From Eubacteriales bacterium (GTDB taxonomy: Bacteria; Bacillota_A; Clostridia; Saccharofermentanales; DTU023): a stretch of 64,000 bases of DNA. Positions 53,522 to 62,060 of the stretch are shown here, piece by piece. Position numbers and translations under genes: made by a program. Numbering within the stretch: position 1 is the stretch's first letter; the number at the start of each line of letters is the position of its first letter. Under the pieces are notes generated by a model. It did not search any database. It saw nothing but the letters and a program-made list of their open reading frames with translations, and had not been told where the DNA came from. Where the stretch lies: the NCBI GenBank assembly GCA_030532185.1, contig JAUNLO010000004.1, positions 3,657-67,656 of the forward strand, given 5' to 3'.

Positions 53522-55492
53522 CTCATCCAACTTTACATAAAGGTCGAGTAAGGCTTCCAAACGGATTTGCTCTTGGCCATATTTTTCATACAATTCTTGA
53601 CTATCATCCTTGCCAAAGAGGGCTTCCAAGTCGGCCGTAGAGGCCTCCAAGGTGCTGATCTCTTCTTCCATGGCCTTGAGGGCGTTAGCCCCCTGGGCCC
53701 TAATTTGTCTTTCTGCCTGCTTGGACTTACCGGTCCAAGGCAGATTCTTGAGCTCAGGCCATAGTTTTAGCTCTGCAGGGCTAAAGAAATTTTCTGCCCC
53801 CTTGTCTGTGGCTGGCGACTCTGTTTTATGTGTAGAAGCTGCCCCCTTCTTACCAGGCGGGGCCTGCTGGCTTTGCCAAGCTTGGACGGCTTGCCGGTAG
53901 GAGGGATAGCTGTAAAAAGTCTTAATCTCCCTGCCCAAGAAGCCCCAGACCTGCTGGGCCAGGGTTTGAATAAAGTAACGGTCATGGCTGACCGCGACAA
54001 TGGTACCCTTGAAATCCTGTAAAGCAGACTCCAGAATTTCGGCCGACCTAATATCCAGGTGGTTAGTGGGCTCGTCTAGGAAGAGTAAATCGGGTTTTTG
54101 TTGCAGAATACAGGCCAGGGCCAAGCGAGATTTTTCTCCGCCAGAGAGGTCCTTGAGCCTTTTGTGCAAGTCGGTTTGGAAAAAACCATAGGAGGCTAGG
54201 GTTTCCTGGGCCTGGCCAGCTGTGAGGCGGTCATTGGCTGCCATGAGGCAGGGCAGCAGTTCTTGCTCTTGGTCTTCGAAACGCTGCCACTGATCAAGGC
54301 TGGCAAAACGCAAGTTGGATAGGATGCGGATATCTCCCACCAGATAAGGGTTTTGGCCCGCTAAGCACTTGAGAAGGTTAGTCTTACCACAACCATTGGG
54401 ACCACAAATTAGAATGCGTTGATTGGCTTGAATATCAATGTCCACCGGCTGGAAGAGATCTACACTGGCATCTGGGAAGCGCACACTGACCCCGCGTCCG
54501 GCAATCAGGAGCTGGCCGGCCCGCCCAGGATCTGCTTCTTGCAGGTAGGAGAGTTTAAAGCGGGGATTTACGACCTTGGTCTCCTCTTTAATACGTGTAA
54601 GAGCCTCTTGCAACTTGCTGAGCTTCTTTTGCCGTGAATGATAGGAGGAAATCTTGCGGTGGGAGTAGAGGGTCTGTATGACCTCGGCTTCGTGGTCGAT
54701 AGCCTTTTGCAACTTACTACTTTCCCGGGCCAGGCGTAGACGGTCTTGACTTTGAATTTCCTTAAAACGGGAATAGTTGCCCCGGTAGACCGTCAGTTTG
54801 CCATTGTTGAGCTCCGCGGTTAGATTGGTGACGGTGTCGAGGAAGGCACGATCATGAGAGACTACAATCAGGGCAGCCTTGCTCTGAGCTAAATAGTTGG
54901 ATAACCATTCGATAGCCTCGAGGTCGAGGTGGTTGGTTGGCTCGTCCAAGAGGAGGAGATCGGCATCTTCCACTAGGATACTGGCCAGAGCCAGCCTCAT
55001 CCGCTCACCACCGGACAGCTGAGACCGCTTGCGCTTTACCTTCTCCAAGTTCAGGCCCAGTCCAGCGGCGGCTTGGGCCAGGCGGTAGGGATAGTCCCAG
55101 GTTCCCTTGGCAGCAAAGTTGGCGTTAATTTCTGCATAGCGAGCCAGGAGTTCTGGCCTTGTGGGATTCAGGGCCAAGGCTGCCTCAATCTGTTCCAATT
55201 CTTCCTGTAAAGCACGAAATTCAGGATGCTCTAGGGCATCCCGGTCCAGGTCATCTTGGGTGAATTCTTGTTCTAAATATTTACAAATAACCTGTTCTGC
55301 CAGCTGCAGACGACCTTGCTGAGCGTCCGGCTCTTCCTTACCCGCGATGAGGCGGAGGAGGGTGGTTTTACCTGAGCCATTATGACCGATTAGGCCCAAA
55401 CGATCGCCCCGGTCCAGGCTTAGGTTAATATCCTTGAGGACCTCTTGGTTGGCGTAAGACTTGGCTAGGTGGCTGAGAGTTAATACAGACAT
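53495..55492 (-). CDS. ABC-F family ATPase
   Basis: Soluble ABC-F protein of 665 residues with two nucleotide-binding domains and no membrane part, so it works on the ribosome rather than in transport. NBD1: Walker A GHNGSGKTT, signature LSGGERMRLA, Walker B LLLLDEPTNHLDLEA. NBD2: CGPNGCGKTN, LSGGEKSRLA, LLFLDEPTNHLD. The linker between them (about 245-315) is a charged helical pair. A C-terminal arm from about 555 has a coiled coil (QIRAQGANALKAMEEEISTL). Subtype (housekeeping or antibiotic resistance) cannot be told safely. Confidence 0.92.
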   Translation of the reverse strand: MSVLTLSHLAKSYANQEVLKDINLSLDRGDRLGLIGHNGSGKTTLLRLIAGKEEPDAQQGRLQLAEQVICKYLEQEFTQDDLDRDALEHPEFRALQEELEQIEAALALNPTRPELLARYAEINANFAAKGTWDYPYRLAQAAAGLGLNLEKVKRKRSQLSGGERMRLALASILVEDADLLLLDEPTNHLDLEAIEWLSNYLAQSKAALIVVSHDRAFLDTVTNLTAELNNGKLTVYRGNYSRFKEIQSQDRLRLARESSKLQKAIDHEAEVIQTLYSHRKISSYHSRQKKLSKLQEALTRIKEETKVVNPRFKLSYLQEADPGRAGQLLIAGRGVSVRFPDASVDLFQPVDIDIQANQRILICGPNGCGKTNLLKCLAGQNPYLVGDIRILSNLRFASLDQWQRFEDQEQELLPCLMAANDRLTAGQAQETLASYGFFQTDLHKRLKDLSGGEKSRLALACILQQKPDLLFLDEPTNHLDIRSAEILESALQDFKGTIVAVSHDRYFIQTLAQQVWGFLGREIKTFYSYPSYRQAVQAWQSQQAPPGKKGAASTHKTESPATDKGAENFFSPAELKLWPELKNLPWTGKSKQAERQIRAQGANALKAMEEEISTLEASTADLEALFGKDDSQELYEKYGQEQIRLEALLDLYVKLDELLASFRPN

Positions 55493-55597
55493 GGCTTTAT
55501 CTTAAACTAAAATTCTCCTGCTATAAATCTGATTGGGCTAGGGACGGGTAATTAGGCTAGGGTCAAGGCCAGGGTTTAGGTATTGGGGTTAAAAGAA

Positions 55598-55632
55598 GAA
55601 ACCCCCGATAGCCTTTAGCCTGGGGGGTTTCG
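55598..55632 (-). terminator. terminator downstream of tRNA-Gln
   Basis: On the minus strand AAACCCCCC and GGGGGTTT pair around a loop of about 15 bases, then TCTTCTTTT. It follows the tRNA 3' end by three bases. Confidence 0.75.
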
Positions 55633-55634
55633 AG

Positions 55635-55708
55635 TGGCTGCCGATCAAGGATTCGAACCTTGGCTGATTGAGTCAGAGTCAAGTGTGCTACCGTTACACT
55701 AATCGGCA
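55635..55708 (-). tRNA. tRNA-Gln (anticodon CTG)
   Basis: A 74-base cloverleaf on the minus strand with encoded CCA. Acceptor TGCCGAT pairs with ATCGGCA, giving the U1-A72 pair typical of tRNA-Gln, with discriminator G. D-arm GTGT/GCAC. Anticodon loop CTCTGAC gives anticodon CTG, reading CAG. T-arm CAAGG-TTCGAAT-CCTTG is perfect. The outermost anticodon-stem pair is a C-T mismatch. The rest of the 55493-55907 gap between genes holds only the terminator and AT-rich or GC-rich spacer. Confidence 0.93.
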
Positions 55709-55907
55709 ATGTGGTGGGGCCGGAGCCCGATGCTTGAAAAGATTAGCACAAGCCGGGGTTTTGTGCAAGCCTTTAGAAAATTATTACTTAATCCAGGCCG
55801 GCCCCCCTGGGGGTGAGGCTTGCCAAAGTCCAGACCAATGATTTAGACTGTAGGGCGAGATAAAAACGGGAGGAGAGCTGGCCCTCGGGGCCGGTAAGAC
55901 CGTTCAC

Positions 55908-56609
55908 ATGAATAAATCTAGGCGTATTTTTTTCTACCTCCTGCTGGTTCTAGGTCTGAGTTTTACCCTCACGGCTTGTAAACCGCAGGTGGTGGTAGAG
56001 ACTGTTCCCGCAGAAAACCAGGCTGCTAATACTTCGACTAGCCCGGATCCTCTAATGGCTAAGGCACCTCAAGAGGAGGAGTCCGTTTCTGACCAGGCTA
56101 CCCAGTCTTCCAGCGCCACCACACAAGCTACAGAGCCCCAACGGACCTTCGCTCCCCAAGAAACAGGGGCGGAGCCCAATCCGGATTCGCCGTTCGGCCA
56201 GCTGAGTGCGGAAGAACAAAATCAGCTGGTGGATTGGCTCTCTCAGCTGGCTGCCAGCTACCAAAATATCAGCCAATATTTTGGAGATTTCGCCCGTGAC
56301 CTGGCTACTTTCTCTGCCGAAGCCGGTGCGACCCTAGCAGATCAAGAATTTTTCCAAGATCTGTCCAGCAAGTGCCGGGAAGAGTTAGCTAAAATTGAGG
56401 CTAAAGCTGCAGAGGGACTACCCCAGGCAGCGGAAGGTCTGAAGCAGAAGGCGGCTGATATAGCTGCTTGGTATGATAGCTTTTTAGCTGACCTGGCCCA
56501 GCTCAATCCCCAGGATGGTAGTTTTGTCGAGCAAATTAGCCAGCAGCTGGATCAGGCAATGCAAAAAATGCAGGAGTTTCTAGATAGCCTGGTAGCCTTT
56601 AGTTCTTAA
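55908..56609 (+). CDS. lipoprotein of unknown function
   Basis: 233-residue secreted lipoprotein. The signal RIFFYLLLVLGLSFTLTAC ends in a lipobox with lipidated Cys24. A Ser/Thr/Gln/Ala-rich spacer of about 70 residues precedes a helical domain (about 100-233), rich in Gln, Ala and acidic residues, which looks like a long helical bundle or coiled coil. No family was recognised. No cotranscribed neighbour; a terminator follows and the next gene is on the other strand. Confidence 0.8.
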   Translation: MNKSRRIFFYLLLVLGLSFTLTACKPQVVVETVPAENQAANTSTSPDPLMAKAPQEEESVSDQATQSSSATTQATEPQRTFAPQETGAEPNPDSPFGQLSAEEQNQLVDWLSQLAASYQNISQYFGDFARDLATFSAEAGATLADQEFFQDLSSKCREELAKIEAKAAEGLPQAAEGLKQKAADIAAWYDSFLADLAQLNPQDGSFVEQISQQLDQAMQKMQEFLDSLVAFSS

Positions 56610-56660
56610 ACTCCGCCTAATCAAGATATAAAAATTGTGGGACGCAGCTCCCACCGAAAT

Positions 56661-56693
56661 AAAAAAGGTCCCCCCTTAGGGAGGGCCTTTTTT
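56661..56693. terminator. bidirectional terminator between the lipoprotein and response-regulator genes
   Basis: AAAAAAGGTCCCCCC and GGGAGGGCCTTTTTT form a G/C-rich stem with A- and T-runs on either side, so it can stop transcription from both converging genes. Confidence 0.85.
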
Positions 56694-56713
56694 GCTGAGA
56701 GAGCTTGTAGATC

Positions 56714-57343
56714 CTAGAGAAGATCGCTGTTGTTTTGGTCTGGTACGATATAGCCTTTGGATACAGCAAAAATTGCCAGCTGAGCTATGGAATCATAGCC
56801 TGTCTTGGCCAAAATTCTATTTATATTATTACGTACGGTGTTTTCTGCCAAGAAGAGGGTTTCAGAAATTTCCTTGCGGCTTTGTCCCTGACAGACCAGG
56901 CGTAAAATATCTTCTTCGCGCTCGGTTAAATCTAAGGCGGCTGCCGGTGTACTCTCTTCCTCCGGAAAGCTATGGTAATTTTGCATGGTTGACCGGATAG
57001 ACTTAACTAGGTCATCCTTGCTGACATTTTTATAGACAAAGCTGTCCGCCCCGGCCTCTTTAGCGTCATGGACGAAGGACATGTCCGGCATTGCTGTCAT
57101 GAGGATAACTTTTACTTCCGGCATTTGTTCCTTCAGCCTCACGGTCTCGGAGATACCCATGTGACCTTCTTCATTACAGATATCCATGAGTACCAGGTCA
57201 GGCTTAAAGAACTTAGCAAGAGTGAGAAGCTCAGCGGCATCGGTTGTCTTGGCTACGATATCCAAGTCGGGTATCAAACTGAGAGAATCATAGAGTGAGT
57301 CTAATAATATTTGCTGGTCTTCCACCAAAATCATGCGAATCAT
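56714..57343 (-). CDS. NarL/LuxR-type response regulator
   Basis: Two-component response regulator of 209 residues. The receiver domain (1-120) has the acidic pocket VEDQQ, phospho-acceptor D54 in LVLMDI, T83 and K105 in VYKN. The DNA-binding LuxR-type HTH (about 136-200) reads LTEREEDILRLVCQGQSRKE, then NTVRNNINRILAKTGY. Divergently transcribed from the sensor and kinase genes at 57517-61916, which are its likely partners. Possible targets are the locus itself and the adhesin at 62061. Confidence 0.93.
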   Translation of the reverse strand: MIRMILVEDQQILLDSLYDSLSLIPDLDIVAKTTDAAELLTLAKFFKPDLVLMDICNEEGHMGISETVRLKEQMPEVKVILMTAMPDMSFVHDAKEAGADSFVYKNVSKDDLVKSIRSTMQNYHSFPEEESTPAAALDLTEREEDILRLVCQGQSRKEISETLFLAENTVRNNINRILAKTGYDSIAQLAIFAVSKGYIVPDQNNSDLL

Positions 57344-57406
57344 TTTCTCACCTCTTTAGCAAAAAGAATTAAAGCGTGTCAAAATTCTGCTTAATATATA
57401 CGTCAT

Positions 57407-57463
57407 ATTATATCATGGTCGGTCTAGCTTACATTTACCCGCCTGTTACAATAGGGGTATAAT
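57407..57463. promoter_or_regulatory. divergent promoter region of the signalling locus
   Basis: Plus strand: TATAAT (57458-57463) with TTTACC 18 bases upstream (57434-57439), toward the sensor gene. Minus strand: TATAAT at 57412-57407, toward the response regulator. The -35 elements are weak, which suits activator-dependent expression. Confidence 0.5.
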
Positions 57464-57516
57464 TTACCGGCAAGCAAGCCCGGATACTGGGCTTGCTTGA
57501 GTAAGGTAAGGAGGGG

Positions 57517-60318
57517 ATGGGCCCTGTGAAGACCTCTAGAGCAAATAGAAAAGTTGCCCCCCGGAAACAGTTGGTGCAGAGTGGGGCTCGCTTTCTGTGC
57601 CTGCTGCTGGTCTGCCTCCTCCTTGGTCTTTTGCCAGGTGGCTATGCCCAAGGCGCTACCGGCCTAGACCCCGCCCGGGTAATTCCTGCTAATAAGGAAT
57701 TACCTATTTACTATCAAGATTATCCCGGCTCCATGTTGGGAGCTGCCTTAGATAATAGCTTTCCCTATTCAGACCGTATCCGGCTCTCCAGTGAATTATC
57801 CCTGCATGCAGGAGTACCGGACTTGGTCTTGCTCCTCGGAGAGCATCAGGCCTATCCCAGCCTGCGCCATTCTAGCCAAAGGGAACAATCTGCCTTCAAG
57901 GTCCTCTACCGTGCCACCCTGGTTATTGCCTATGACTGGTACAGAGTCCGGCAAGAAATCAACTCTTGGGAAGACTTTGCGGCCTATGTAAACCGGGGTG
58001 GAGCGCAGGAAGTGGGCCTTTTTATTGAACCTGAATATCTCCTGAGTTCTTGGCAGATGGCGAGTAGGGACCCCCAAACTTTGGACAGATGGTATGGTAG
58101 CCTGGCCAGCTTACACCAGCAAGACCTGCTCAAAATATACCGGGGTAAGGAGACTAACACTGCCTGGCCCCTCAAGATAATCACGGGAGATCTCACGCCC
58201 GATCTCTTGCCCCCTATCCTTATTCTTTGGGATTACCAGGCGGCCCAAATCAATATTAAGTTAAATCAGGACCTCTATAACTTCCACGTCCCTCGTGAGG
58301 GTAGCCTTTTTGTCGACTATGGCCTCTACGGGCAGGGTATTGTGGCCCGGGATTTTTTGAATTTAAGGATTAGTCCTCTCACGGAAGACCTGCTGGGTCC
58401 TGGTCTCCTTGCTAAGGGTTATCGCTTGCCGGATGGGAGTTCAGCCAGCTTGCGTAAAAACCTGGACAGACCTGCCTGGTTGGATGCGGTGGACTGGTCA
58501 CGCGACTATGGTTATCCCCCGGAGGCAGAATATGGTGACCAGCAGTTACGCATCAAGAATTATGAGCAATTTAATCATGGCCTTTTAACAAATCAGTCGG
58601 TTTTCCGTCGGGAAATCTTGGGCCACAGTCCCTATCTGCCGGCAAATCCGGAAGAAGAACATATTGCCGTCAGTTTCTTCCTGCCCCTCTTTTTACTCTG
58701 GATTGCTTCCATCTTTTTCCGCCTGGATGACCGCTCTATCCGCCGGTCAATGGGCTTACTCTTATTTTGGCTGGGTACAGCTCTGGTCATGCAGTTCGTC
58801 TTACTCATGTACACCAACTTTATGACCTGGGATATCCTCTACTATATTCGTTTCCTGCCCTATTTTGGGGTCCTGGAATCTTGGTTCTTCACCGGGGTAA
58901 GTTTGGCCAGCTCCCAGGGTATCATCAATCGCAATTGGCGACGGGGATTTTTCCTCTTATCTCTAGTCTTTTATGCCAGTGGCGTAGCTTTCATTTTCAA
59001 TGATCTCTTGGGCCTCTCCTTTAGTCTCAATGCCTACAAGGTGATAGTTAAGCTGGGCCCCCTAGGCTATGTGGTCATAGGCCTGATGCTAGTCTTATGG
59101 TTGCTGGGTTTTGCCCTACTTTTGTCCTGCCAAGCTAAGATTTATCGTTCTACCTTAATGCTACCCCTTCTGGCTTTTGTCTTACTCCTGGCGGCGAATT
59201 TCGCCTTCTTCCACTATGACGCAGGTCTCCGGTCTAACAACCTGGACCTCATTAATATTTTAGGTTTTGCCTTAATTTTAGAACTGTCTATTCAAACCCG
59301 GCTAATTCCTGCTAACTCCGGCTACATCAAGCTCTTCCGCTATAGTCCGGTCAACCTCCGCTTGTGGAATGAAGAATTGACTGATATTTACCCGCCCGAA
59401 AAAGATGATATTCCCCGTCATTCTCTGACCAAGCTGCGGGAAGAGATTAAAGGTAAATACCTGGCTGATCTGGTAGAGGACAAGAAAGCTCCCTTCTGGC
59501 AGTTCTGGTTATGGAGGAAGCCTCACCAACCTCAGTTGCAAGAGAATTTACGCGTGCCTAGTGTAGAGCGCAATGGCCTGATATATAACGTAAGCCAGAT
59601 TAACGGAGGATATTTAATCTGGGAGGACGACATCAGTGATATACAAAATCTGGGACAAGAATTATCTGGTCTGAACAACGTCCTGGAACAGAGGGCCAAG
59701 CTCATGGCCAAGGAGAGGAGTATTCGTTCTCAGTATATCTCCATGAGGGTTCGGCAAAATTTCCTCAACAGTATAGAAGAATCTCTGGCTAGCCAACTGT
59801 CCGTGATCCGTCAGAGCTTGGCAGAGATTGAAAAATCTCAGGATAGGGCTTTTGTACGTAAAGAACTGGGCCGCGTCAAGATTATGGTATCCCAGTGCAA
59901 GCGTAAGAGTAATCTTCTGGTGAGGGGGGAGGAGACTATAGCAGGCGAAGAGGTAGGTATGATTTTCCAAGAAGCCCTACAGGATGCCTCTACGGCAGGC
60001 GTTAAGGCCTTGGCTGTCTGCCGCTGCCAGGAGCCCGTGCCCACTTCTATGCTCTTGCTGGCCTATGACTATCTCCAGGCCCTCTTGGAAAAATCTGTCG
60101 ACCTCTCCGCACCATCGGCTTTTGTTAATGTCCAGTATAAAGAGGGGCACTTGGACCTACATATCCTCTACACTGCCCAGGATGCACTGGTCGAAGACTT
60201 TTTCGTCAACCTGCTTAACCTGGACCAATATCCCAGAGTCCAGGCCCAGCTACAGGTAAGTCAGGATGGCCCGGACCATAATATCCGACTAATGGTCGAG
60301 TCAGGAGAGGAGGTCTAA
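57517..60318 (+). CDS. large membrane sensor with a degenerate kinase-like cytosolic region
   Basis: 933 residues. A signal anchor (about 26-45) is followed by an extracytoplasmic domain of about 340 residues with many aromatic and Gly residues (AFKVLYRATLVIAYDWYRV, GEVTNT-like loops absent). Then come about seven TM segments (about 390-600), and a cytosolic part of about 330 residues. The latter has a coiled helix (LNNVLEQRAKLMAKERSIRS) and a region in the place of a HisKA_3/HATPase module, but no H-box histidine, N-box or G-box is visible, so it is probably not a kinase. Its stop overlaps the following kinase gene by one base. It most likely passes a signal to that kinase. No known family name is given. 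Confidence 0.75.
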   Translation: MGPVKTSRANRKVAPRKQLVQSGARFLCLLLVCLLLGLLPGGYAQGATGLDPARVIPANKELPIYYQDYPGSMLGAALDNSFPYSDRIRLSSELSLHAGVPDLVLLLGEHQAYPSLRHSSQREQSAFKVLYRATLVIAYDWYRVRQEINSWEDFAAYVNRGGAQEVGLFIEPEYLLSSWQMASRDPQTLDRWYGSLASLHQQDLLKIYRGKETNTAWPLKIITGDLTPDLLPPILILWDYQAAQINIKLNQDLYNFHVPREGSLFVDYGLYGQGIVARDFLNLRISPLTEDLLGPGLLAKGYRLPDGSSASLRKNLDRPAWLDAVDWSRDYGYPPEAEYGDQQLRIKNYEQFNHGLLTNQSVFRREILGHSPYLPANPEEEHIAVSFFLPLFLLWIASIFFRLDDRSIRRSMGLLLFWLGTALVMQFVLLMYTNFMTWDILYYIRFLPYFGVLESWFFTGVSLASSQGIINRNWRRGFFLLSLVFYASGVAFIFNDLLGLSFSLNAYKVIVKLGPLGYVVIGLMLVLWLLGFALLLSCQAKIYRSTLMLPLLAFVLLLAANFAFFHYDAGLRSNNLDLINILGFALILELSIQTRLIPANSGYIKLFRYSPVNLRLWNEELTDIYPPEKDDIPRHSLTKLREEIKGKYLADLVEDKKAPFWQFWLWRKPHQPQLQENLRVPSVERNGLIYNVSQINGGYLIWEDDISDIQNLGQELSGLNNVLEQRAKLMAKERSIRSQYISMRVRQNFLNSIEESLASQLSVIRQSLAEIEKSQDRAFVRKELGRVKIMVSQCKRKSNLLVRGEETIAGEEVGMIFQEALQDASTAGVKALAVCRCQEPVPTSMLLLAYDYLQALLEKSVDLSAPSAFVNVQYKEGHLDLHILYTAQDALVEDFFVNLLNLDQYPRVQAQLQVSQDGPDHNIRLMVESGEEV

Positions 60319-61916
60319 TGTATTACTTCTATGAGATGTCGGCTAATGCCCGCATGGTTTTACAAATTTTCCTACTTTTTGGCATAGCCATGGAAATCAG
60401 CCTCCTCTTTACCCACGCCTTTATCCGCCGGGACAAGCAGTCTGTCTATTATTTCTTCTTCGAAATGGGCTTGCTCTATCATTTCATTGTTTTGAATCTA
60501 GCTATGGGTCTGGTACAAATTGCGGAACCGGAAAACCTCATGCCAAATCTTTATGTCAATCTGCGAAAATTTAGCATTCTCACGCCTATCCTAGGTCTGC
60601 CCCTCCTCATACACCAACACCGGATGCTGGACCTCCTGGCCATGTCAGCCGTGGTCTTCTCCCTACCTTTCTTGGAGGAAATTTTAGGGCCTGCTTATGT
60701 CCTACTTATCATGATTTTGACCGTCATCCTGCTCCTGCGGGCCCTGGTTGAAATCCGTGAAGCCTATAGTCACATCCAAGAGAACCTCAGTCGCTTTTCT
60801 ATGAAACAGGCCTTTGACACCTTCCCGGAAGGTCTGGCTATTGGCCGACAACACGGCAATATTTACATCATTAACTCCCGCATGCGGTCTATCATGGCAG
60901 ACCGCGGCTTGGTGCCGGATAGACGTTCCTCCGGCATTATGATGGCCTTCCGGCGTATGATAAAGGAGAATGCCTTAGCCAAGCAGGAAAAACTGGGCCA
61001 GGAAAGCAGTAACCTTGCGCAAATTTTCGAAGAGACCCAGCACCTACAGGAGTCACAGTTGGCTGCAGCCTCGCGTTGGGGAGTCTTGGACCAATTGCGA
61101 CAGAGACGGCATAAGGACAGAAGCGGACCCGAAACTAGCAAATTACCCAGTAAATTCCGCTCTTTCGAAAATCAGGGCAAAGTTTATCGTTATACGGAGG
61201 AGGCCTTCCAGATAGGGCGCGAGGCTTATTGGCAAATCTTGCTGTCAGATATCACCCGAGAGGCTGATCTGATTATGCAGATTAAGGAGAAAAACTCCCA
61301 GCTGGAAAAATCTAATCAGCAGCTAGAGGACCTCTTGCAGAATTTAGAAGAGATTGAATTAGATAAAGAAAAACGTCGCTTGAGAAATCGTATTCATGAT
61401 GTCATGGGCCAGCGCTTATCTATTCTCCACTCCAGCCTGCAACAAATGGACCGCAAAGAAGATGTGCCCCTGGGGGACTTGGTCAGTCTGTTGGAAGATA
61501 TGGTAGAGGACCTGAAGGAACCGGAAAGCTTTGACTACGGGCTGCGTTTTCAAAATATACAGAATACGGCTGCCATTGTGGGTACCCAGCTGTTTAAGCA
61601 GGGAGAAATTCCCACTAATCCGGAGGTGGCTTCAGTTTTCATGCAAGTCCTACGGGAGGCCGTAACCAATGCCATTAGGCATGGCCAGGCGGATAAGGTC
61701 AAGGCCAGCTTTTATGAAGATGCGGACCATTACTATCTCGATATTGCTAACAGTGGGACCGTGCCCCTGCAGCAGCCACGCGAAGGGGAGGGCATCTCAG
61801 GCATGCGCCATAAGTTAGCTAACCTGGCCGGCAGCTTGGAGATTGCTGCTCGCGATGAATTTACCATCAAAATTCAAGTGCCTAAGTTGGACCAGTTAGA
61901 GCTCAAGGAGGACTAG
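60318..61916 (+). CDS. sensor histidine kinase (HisKA_3 type)
   Basis: Kinase of 532 residues. About five to six TM segments cover residues 10-145. A PAS-like domain at about 165-330 (DTFPEGLAIGRQHGNIYIIN) precedes a coiled coil (KNSQLEKSNQQLEDLLQNLE). The HisKA_3 dimerisation domain has the phospho-acceptor H360 in RNRIHDVMGQRLSILH. The HATPase domain has N-box LREAVTNAIRHG and the G-box GEGISGMRHKLANL. Works with the NarL-type regulator encoded divergently. It is coupled by a TAATG overlap to the degenerate sensor. Confidence 0.92.
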   Translation: MYYFYEMSANARMVLQIFLLFGIAMEISLLFTHAFIRRDKQSVYYFFFEMGLLYHFIVLNLAMGLVQIAEPENLMPNLYVNLRKFSILTPILGLPLLIHQHRMLDLLAMSAVVFSLPFLEEILGPAYVLLIMILTVILLLRALVEIREAYSHIQENLSRFSMKQAFDTFPEGLAIGRQHGNIYIINSRMRSIMADRGLVPDRRSSGIMMAFRRMIKENALAKQEKLGQESSNLAQIFEETQHLQESQLAAASRWGVLDQLRQRRHKDRSGPETSKLPSKFRSFENQGKVYRYTEEAFQIGREAYWQILLSDITREADLIMQIKEKNSQLEKSNQQLEDLLQNLEEIELDKEKRRLRNRIHDVMGQRLSILHSSLQQMDRKEDVPLGDLVSLLEDMVEDLKEPESFDYGLRFQNIQNTAAIVGTQLFKQGEIPTNPEVASVFMQVLREAVTNAIRHGQADKVKASFYEDADHYYLDIANSGTVPLQQPREGEGISGMRHKLANLAGSLEIAARDEFTIKIQVPKLDQLELKED

Positions 61917-61942
61917 TTTCTCCTCCTTGTGCGAGATTCTTT

Positions 61943-61990
61943 ACGACAAGAATGTCGTTTATTTACAGTAATTGTCGTTATTTTATCGTT
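61943..61990 (+). promoter_or_regulatory. cluster of TGTCGTT sites upstream of the adhesin gene
   Basis: TACGACA-AGAA-TGTCGTT (61942-61959) is an inverted repeat. TGTCGTT recurs 20 bases later (61973-61979), and TATCGTT follows at 61984-61990. Spacing of about two helical turns fits cooperative binding by a dimeric regulator such as the NarL-type protein encoded nearby. No clear -35/-10 was identified in the 144-base gap. Confidence 0.55.
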
Positions 61991-62060
61991 AATCATCCAT
62001 AAAACTCTGGGAAAATAGTTGTGTCCTACCCAGGATAAAACTAGTTTTGGAGGAGTTTTT

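Noticed and set aside
53495..55492. ABC-F gene as a specific antibiotic-resistance determinant
   Set aside because: The protein has generic ABC-F motifs. The interdomain linker, which decides subtype, could not be assigned by eye, so no resistance claim is made.
55740..55830. GC-rich inverted repeat after the tRNA (GGCCGGCCCCCCTGGGGG region)
   Set aside because: The stem is short and imperfect, lacks a T-run on either strand and matches no RNA gene that I recognise.
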